Shown here in pieces: positions 59,651 through 64,000 of a stretch of DNA of 64,000 nucleotides. The notes beneath the pieces were generated by a model, which worked only from the letters and a program-made list of their open reading frames with translations, did not search any database and was not told where the DNA came from. This DNA is from Halosimplex halobium. GTDB taxonomy: Archaea > Halobacteriota > Halobacteria > Halobacteriales > Haloarculaceae. The stretch is taken from assembly GCF_051414055.1 (NCBI RefSeq), contig NZ_JBLKNX010000001.1, positions 433,413-497,412 on the forward strand, in the 5' to 3' direction. Position 1 is the first letter of the stretch. Each line of letters opens with the position of its first letter. A program made the position numbers and the translations under genes.

Positions 59651-60384
59651 CACTCGCTCACGTCGTGGAGCCGCTGGCCCTTGAGCTTCGGGACGACCGC
59701 GCTCTCGCTGAACCGCAGGTCGTACTCCAGGAGGTCGTTCAGCCGGATGTCGGCCTTCCCCTCGTACTTCGGCGCCTTGCCGAGCTTGGTGACCTGGCGG
59801 TACAGATCCCGCTCGGCGTCGGTCGGCGAATCGCCGTAGACGTGCCGCCCGATGACGACCGCGCCGACGGTGTCCTCGGGCGAGGGCTTGCCCTTCGAGC
59901 CCGCGGCGACCATGTACGTCGGCTTCTCGGTCCCGTCGAGGTGGTCGGCCACCGCGCGGGCGTTGGCGAGCGTGCCGACGTACACGTCCACGTCGTCGCC
60001 GCCGGCGAGCCGGAGGTCCGTCACCGCCGCCCCGCCGTTGGTCGAGGTGAGCGCGGTCGGGCGCCCGGCCACGTCGGTGTCGTTCACCCACGTCGGCGAG
60101 TTGAAGAAGTCGTAGCCCTCCGTTGGGGTGTAGTCGTCGCTGGACCCGCCGCCGATCCGTGCCTCGGGGTGCTCGTCCTTGAACGCGTGCTCGTCGCCGC
60201 GCTGTTCGGTGACGTGGACGTACTCGGCGCCGTTCTCGAACAGTTCGACGACGGTCGTCGAGAAGTGGGTCACGTCGATGACGACGTAGTTGCCCGCGGG
60301 CGGGTCCGCGGGGATCCGGGCGCGCGAGGGCAGGATGCGGTCGATGAGTCGGTCCTCCAGGTCGGTGTCGGCGAGCGACGCCAT
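59650..60384 (-). CDS. comB: 2-phosphosulfolactate phosphatase (ComB family)
   Basis: A 244-residue ComB-family enzyme. The family motifs VVIDVTHFSTTVVELFENGAE, ALTSTNGGAAVTDLR and VAAGSKGKPSPEDTVGAVVIG are present. ComB removes phosphate from 2-phosphosulfolactate in coenzyme M or sulfolactate formation. Haloarchaea make no methane, so the product may be sulfolactate or the enzyme may act on another phospho-compound. It is in an operon with the PHP phosphoesterase. Confidence 0.88.
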   Translation of the reverse strand: MASLADTDLEDRLIDRILPSRARIPADPPAGNYVVIDVTHFSTTVVELFENGAEYVHVTEQRGDEHAFKDEHPEARIGGGSSDDYTPTEGYDFFNSPTWVNDTDVAGRPTALTSTNGGAAVTDLRLAGGDDVDVYVGTLANARAVADHLDGTEKPTYMVAAGSKGKPSPEDTVGAVVIGRHVYGDSPTDAERDLYRQVTKLGKAPKYEGKADIRLNDLLEYDLRFSESAVVPKLKGQRLHDVSE

Positions 60385-60477
60385 ACCCGATGGGCGCGGA
60401 CCGGACGGAAGCCCCTTGCTAAGAGCCCTATTGTCGGCGGGTTTCGGGTCTATAGCCGTACCGAACGGTCCGTTCTC

Positions 60478-61407
60478 TCAGTCGCCCGCTCGCGCCTCGG
60501 CGCGCGCCCGCTCGACGCTTTTGCCGTCCCGCACTACCGCATCGACGAACAGCTCGCCCGCGCGGTACGAGGAGCGGACCATCGGCCCCGAGGCACAGTA
60601 CAGGAAGCCCAGTTCCTCCTCGGCGACCCGCCGCCAGGTGTCGAAGGCGTCGGGGTGGACGTACTCCGAGACTTCGAGGTGCGACCGGGAGGGCTGGAGG
60701 TACTGGCCGAGCGTCACCACGTCGACGCCGACGCTCCGGAGGTCGGAGAGCGTCTGGTAGACCTCGTGGTCGTACTCGCCGACGCCGAGCATCAGGCTGG
60801 TCTTGACGTACGAGTCGGACCCGCGGGCGGCCTGCCGGAGGACGCCGAGCGACTGCTCGTAGCCCGCGCGGCGGTCCCGCACCGGCCACTGCAGGCGGTC
60901 GACCGTCTCGACGTTGTGCGCGAACACGTCCGGTTCGGCGTCCAGCACCTTCCGCACGAGCCGTTCTTCCCCCTGGAAGTCGGGGACGAGCGCCTCGACG
61001 AGGATGCCCGGGTGGCGCTCCTTGATCGCCTCGATGGTGCGGGCGAAGTGGCCGGCGCCCTGGTCGAGCAGGTCGTCGCGGTCGACGGATGTCAGGACGA
61101 CGTAGTCCAGCCCGATCTCGGCGACGGCGTCGGCAACCTGCTCGGGTTCCTCGTCGTCTAGCGGCTCCATCCCGCCGGTCTCCACGTCGCAGAAGTTACA
61201 GCCCCGCGAGCAGCGGTCGCCCATCAGCATGAACGTGGCCGTGCCCGGCCCGTCGCGACCGGACCAGCACTCCCCGAGGTTCGGACAGTTGGCCTCCTCG
61301 CAGACCGTGTTGAGGTCGTGGTCCCGGAGGGTCTCCTTGATCTCCGTGAAGCGCTCGCCCGAGGGGGGTCGACTCTTGAGCCACTCGGGCTTGCGAGCGC
61401 GACTCAT
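60478..61407 (-). CDS. lipA: lipoyl synthase
   Basis: Radical SAM enzyme inserting two sulfurs into octanoyl-lysine of lipoyl domains such as PdhC here. The 309-residue protein has the auxiliary-cluster motif CEEANCPNLGECW, the radical SAM motif CSRGCNFC, VVLTSVDRDDL and the C-terminal arginine-serine motif (VRSSYRAGE). ATG 61405-61407 (MSRARKPEW) is the family start. Single gene, about 6 kb from the pdh operon. Confidence 0.95.
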   Translation of the reverse strand: MSRARKPEWLKSRPPSGERFTEIKETLRDHDLNTVCEEANCPNLGECWSGRDGPGTATFMLMGDRCSRGCNFCDVETGGMEPLDDEEPEQVADAVAEIGLDYVVLTSVDRDDLLDQGAGHFARTIEAIKERHPGILVEALVPDFQGEERLVRKVLDAEPDVFAHNVETVDRLQWPVRDRRAGYEQSLGVLRQAARGSDSYVKTSLMLGVGEYDHEVYQTLSDLRSVGVDVVTLGQYLQPSRSHLEVSEYVHPDAFDTWRRVAEEELGFLYCASGPMVRSSYRAGELFVDAVVRDGKSVERARAEARAGD

Positions 61408-61492
61408 TGTCGAAGCTTGGGTTCGGTCGGGCAAAAGGGTGCGGGAGTCGGGTCCGCCCCGGTCCCGGCCGGCGGCCGAGCGGCGAGTCCCG

Positions 61493-62320
61493 CTACGCCC
61501 GACAGACGGCGAGCATGTGGGCGGACATATCGGCGACGGTGCGGTCGTCGCGGAGGTCGCCGACGAGTCGGCGGACGCCCGCGAGTTGCGCCTCGTCGAG
61601 GTCCTCGGTTCGGTCCCGGAGCGACCCGGCCGAGAGGACCGACGCCAGCCCCTCCAGGCCCACGAGTCGCTCCACGTCCAGTCCCGCCCCCGCCAGCAGG
61701 GCCTCGAACTCGTCGACGCGGAAGAAGTGCGTCTCGGCGAACGCCGAGTCGTAGTCGATCCGGTCGACGAACGCCCGGTCGTAGTCGCCCGTCTCGGCGA
61801 GTTCGTCCGCGCGCGTCAGGTGCTCCGCACCGTCCACGAGGTAGAGGACCAGCCAGTTGAGCCGCCCCATCACCGACGCGAACACGGGGCCGCCCCCGGC
61901 GGTCACCCGGCGGAGTTCCGCCGCGGCGGTCGCCCGCTCGTCGGCGTCGAGGATATGCGAGAGCGGGCCGCCCAGACACAGCGTCGCGTCGAAGGCCCCC
62001 GCGCCGAGATCGAGGTCGCGAACGTCCCCCGGGCGGACGGTCACCCGGTCGCCCAGCCCGCGGTCGGCGACCCTCCCGCGGGCGACCGTCCGCTGGCCCT
62101 CGCTCGGGTCGACGAGAGTCACGTCGTAGCCCCGTTCGGCCAGCCAGACGGCGTAGCGGCCGGCACCGCCGCCCACGTCGAGCACGCGGCCGGACTCCGG
62201 GAGCCCCGCCTCCAGTTGCTCGACGGTGCCCTCCCACTCCAGGCGGCCGTGGAGGCTCGCGGCGAGCCGGTCCCACTCGGCCTCGTCGTGTTCGTCGTAG
62301 TAGGTCACCGGGTCGTCCAC
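61493..62320 (-). CDS. class I SAM-dependent methyltransferase
   Basis: A 275-residue methyltransferase. SAM-binding motif I is GRVLDVGGGAGRYAVWLAER, then VTLVDPSEGQRTVARGRV and FDATLCLGGPLSHILDADER. A helical C-terminus with FVDRIDYDSAFAETHFFR follows. Related to the UbiE/small-molecule methyltransferases; substrate unknown. Confidence 0.85.
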   Translation of the reverse strand: MDDPVTYYDEHDEAEWDRLAASLHGRLEWEGTVEQLEAGLPESGRVLDVGGGAGRYAVWLAERGYDVTLVDPSEGQRTVARGRVADRGLGDRVTVRPGDVRDLDLGAGAFDATLCLGGPLSHILDADERATAAAELRRVTAGGGPVFASVMGRLNWLVLYLVDGAEHLTRADELAETGDYDRAFVDRIDYDSAFAETHFFRVDEFEALLAGAGLDVERLVGLEGLASVLSAGSLRDRTEDLDEAQLAGVRRLVGDLRDDRTVADMSAHMLAVCRA

Positions 62321-62369
62321 GTCCGTGCGGTCTCGACGGACCGAGATATATCTTCTGTACTACAGGTCC

Positions 62370-63110
62370 TCAGAGGTCGTCGACCACGTCGGTTCCGCTG
62401 ACGACCTCGGGGATGACGACGACGTCGGCGCCGACCCGCCGGGCGGTCGACTCGTACATCTCGTCGCCGACGCGGACGACCAGCCGGGCCTCTGGGGCCA
62501 GCTGGCTGGTGGCGACGCCGATCTGGACGTTGGCGTTGGAGTCGTCGATGGCGGCGACGACGGCGTCGGCGCGGTCGACGCCGGCCCGTTCGAGCACGTC
62601 CTCGCGGCGGGCGTCGCCGGCGACGACGAGCGCGTCGTCGGCCATCCGTTCGCGCTCGTTGGCATCGTTCTCGACGACGACCACGTCCCTGCCCCGGTCG
62701 TCGAGTCGTTGCGCGACGGTGCGTCCGAACATCCCGTGGCCGCAGACGACGACGTGGTCGGTCAGGTCGTCGATGGCCCGTTGTGTCTGCATGCGTCTCA
62801 GCTCCCGGCGCAGCCGTCCGTCGACCGCCGCGTCGACCGCCGACTCCCCGACCCAGACCCCGGCCAAAACGAGCGCGACCAGCACCCCGACCGCGAACGC
62901 CTTCGTCGCCCGCTCGGGGCCGCCGTGGTGCTCGAAGTACAGCTCGATGCTCGTCGGGTCGAGCAGCCAGAACGTCGCGTCGACGACCGACACGCCCGTC
63001 AGCGCGACGAACCCGCCGACGCCGACGAGGACGGTCGCGCCGAAGGCGGCCAGCGGCACCGCGGCTGCGCGGACGCGCTCGCGGAGCGTGCCGACGGACG
63101 AGGCTGGCAC
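62370..63110 (-). CDS. TrkA-N (RCK) domain membrane protein lacking a K+ selectivity filter
   Basis: A 246-residue protein: two transmembrane segments (about 15-38 and 66-88) and a C-terminal RCK NAD-binding domain (DHVVVCGHGMFGRTVAQRL, VVVVENDANERERMADD, ANVQIGVATSQLAPEA). The topology recalls a two-helix potassium channel with an RCK regulator, but between the helices there is FWLLDPTSIELYFEHHGG instead of a TVGYGD-type filter. GTG 63108-63110 is preferred, since a TTTTTG element lies about 27 bases upstream. The gene may be a channel relative with another role. Confidence 0.78.
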   Translation of the reverse strand: MPASSVGTLRERVRAAAVPLAAFGATVLVGVGGFVALTGVSVVDATFWLLDPTSIELYFEHHGGPERATKAFAVGVLVALVLAGVWVGESAVDAAVDGRLRRELRRMQTQRAIDDLTDHVVVCGHGMFGRTVAQRLDDRGRDVVVVENDANERERMADDALVVAGDARREDVLERAGVDRADAVVAAIDDSNANVQIGVATSQLAPEARLVVRVGDEMYESTARRVGADVVVIPEVVSGTDVVDDL

Positions 63111-63151
63111 TGTCGGTCGTTGGCCCTGTCGAACAAAAACCCGTTGACAGG

Positions 63152-64000
63152 TCAGCCGGCGCGGCGCCCGCGGAGTCCCTCGACCCGTTCGCCAAGCGGC
63201 GGGTGGTAGGCGAGCCACCGCGCCGGGCCGCCGTCGGCGGCGATGTAGCGGTGCTCGGCCAGCGTCTCCAGCGCGTCGGCGAGCGCCGCCCCGCCGACGG
63301 CCTCGGCGGCGTAGGCGTCGGCCTGGCGTTCGGTCCGGCGGACGACGGCAGCGAGCGCGACCGCGAACGGCGGCGTCCCGAGGAGGACCGCGACCAGCGC
63401 GGCGTCGGGCGCGACCGAGGCGACGCCGAGCGCCGCGCCGGCGGCGACCGCGACCAGCAGGTAGCGCAGGAGGACGTGGCCGTGGGCGTGGTGGCCGACC
63501 TCGTGGGCGACGACGGCGCGCAGTTCGTCGCCGTCGAGCGTCGCGAACAGCGACTCGGTGAGGAAGACGTACTCGGCGCCCGGGACGACCCCGGCGGCGA
63601 ACGCGCTGCCCAGGCGGGTGCGGTCGTCGACCACCCGCAGCCGGACGCCCGCCGGGAGAGTGTCGCCGACCGCCGCCCGCTCGTCGTCGGTCGGCCAGCG
63701 GGTCCGCAACGCGACGACGAGCGCGAACGGAGTCAGCGCGGTCGCGACCAGCCCGAGGCCGACCGCCGCGACGACGCGGGGCCAGCCCGCCGGGACGAGC
63801 GCGATGACGCCGGCGGCGAGGACGACCCCGACGAGCCCGACCCCGTCGCGTTCGAGTTCCCAGGCGGCGGCGTCGCGGTAGCGCAGCCGGAACCCGCGGA
63901 CCGCGCGGCGGTAGGGGACCGTCGCCAGCCGGACGGCCACGGCGACGGCGACGACTGGCAGCGCGTAGACGGCGACCGCGGCGGCGACGCCGGCGACCGC
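63152..64000 (-). CDS. M48 family membrane metalloprotease (HtpX-like), 5' end cut by window
   Basis: The frame runs to the window edge. The readable N-terminal part is hydrophobic (AVAGVAAVAVAVYALPVV), a likely first membrane helix, followed by two further helices (VGVVLAAGVIALVPAG and AVGLGLVATALTPFALVV). The zinc site is VVAHEVGHHAHGHVL with HExxH, and the third ligand is probably the Glu in RRTERQADAYAAEAVGG. HtpX-type proteases degrade damaged membrane proteins. The true start lies beyond the window. Confidence 0.85.
   Translation of the reverse strand, partial: AVAGVAAAVAVYALPVVAVAVAVRLATVPYRRAVRGFRLRYRDAAAWELERDGVGLVGVVLAAGVIALVPAGWPRVVAAVGLGLVATALTPFALVVALRTRWPTDDERAAVGDTLPAGVRLRVVDDRTRLGSAFAAGVVPGAEYVFLTESLFATLDGDELRAVVAHEVGHHAHGHVLLRYLLVAVAAGAALGVASVAPDAALVAVLLGTPPFAVALAAVVRRTERQADAYAAEAVGGAALADALETLAEHRYIAADGGPARWLAYHPPLGERVEGLRGRRAG

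Noticed and set aside
1..64000. CRISPR array or cas genes
   Set aside because: No regularly spaced identical repeats of 24-40 bases and no Cas-like motif were seen on either strand.

Overview
The window reads as chromosome of a halophilic archaeon (class Halobacteria). The evidence is GC-rich coding sequence, very acidic proteins, Tat signals followed by a lipobox (5824, 24125), genes with an AT-rich TATA element about 27 bases before the start codon (leaderless transcription), and family markers: thermosome, Taw1, CTP-type RibK, HalOD1, DUF460, and divergent glnA and lrp. The genus cannot be fixed from the sequence.

Layout. 1-2.7 kb: accessory edge with a cut-off poly-gamma-glutamate hydrolase-like gene, a transposase remnant and a small signalling operon. 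3-24 kb: housekeeping and stress genes, namely taw1, ribK-ribB, a halocyanin, a large sensor kinase with a degenerate receiver, a DUF2249-Ric pair for iron-sulfur/NO stress, a DtxR-like palindrome, MOSC, purM and a lipoprotein propeller. 24-33 kb: a decayed SnoaL-like gene, a peroxiredoxin-like gene, an Eis/exonuclease pair, glnA-lrp, a structured repeat, the thermosome gene and tspO. 33.6-36.6 kb: the most unusual stretch, an AT-richer cassette holding an N-terminally truncated polymorphic-toxin-like protein with a C-terminal ExK (nuclease-like) tail and a tightly coupled downstream gene that looks like its immunity partner. 37-46.6 kb: hydrolase, zinc ribbon, a 260-bp two-armed palindrome, AAA ATPase, sulfatase, oxidoreductase, hemL, regulators and a creatininase-family gene (possibly ArfB). 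46.6-47.7 kb: a RelBE-type pair bracketed by long direct repeats, the outer one abutting tRNA-Arg(TCT), the inner one carrying a copy of the tRNA 3' end. 47.8-54.8 kb: the pyruvate dehydrogenase complex, pdhA-pdhB-pdhC, separated from lpdA by an oppositely oriented membrane gene and a DUF433/DUF5615 toxin-antitoxin pair. 55-58.8 kb: an ECF transporter operon. 58.9-64 kb: PHP phosphoesterase, ComB, lipA, a methyltransferase, a TrkA-N membrane protein lacking the K+ filter, and the C-terminal part of an M48 protease.

How genes work together: lipA makes the lipoyl groups carried by PdhC; ribK and ribB (and perhaps the creatininase-family gene) serve flavin synthesis for the many flavoproteins; Ric and DUF2249 fit iron/NO homeostasis beside the DtxR-like site. 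Three mobile or conflict-related modules (toxin-immunity remnant, RelBE at tRNA, DUF433/DUF5615 in the pdh cluster) and two families of structured repeats are the main non-ordinary content.
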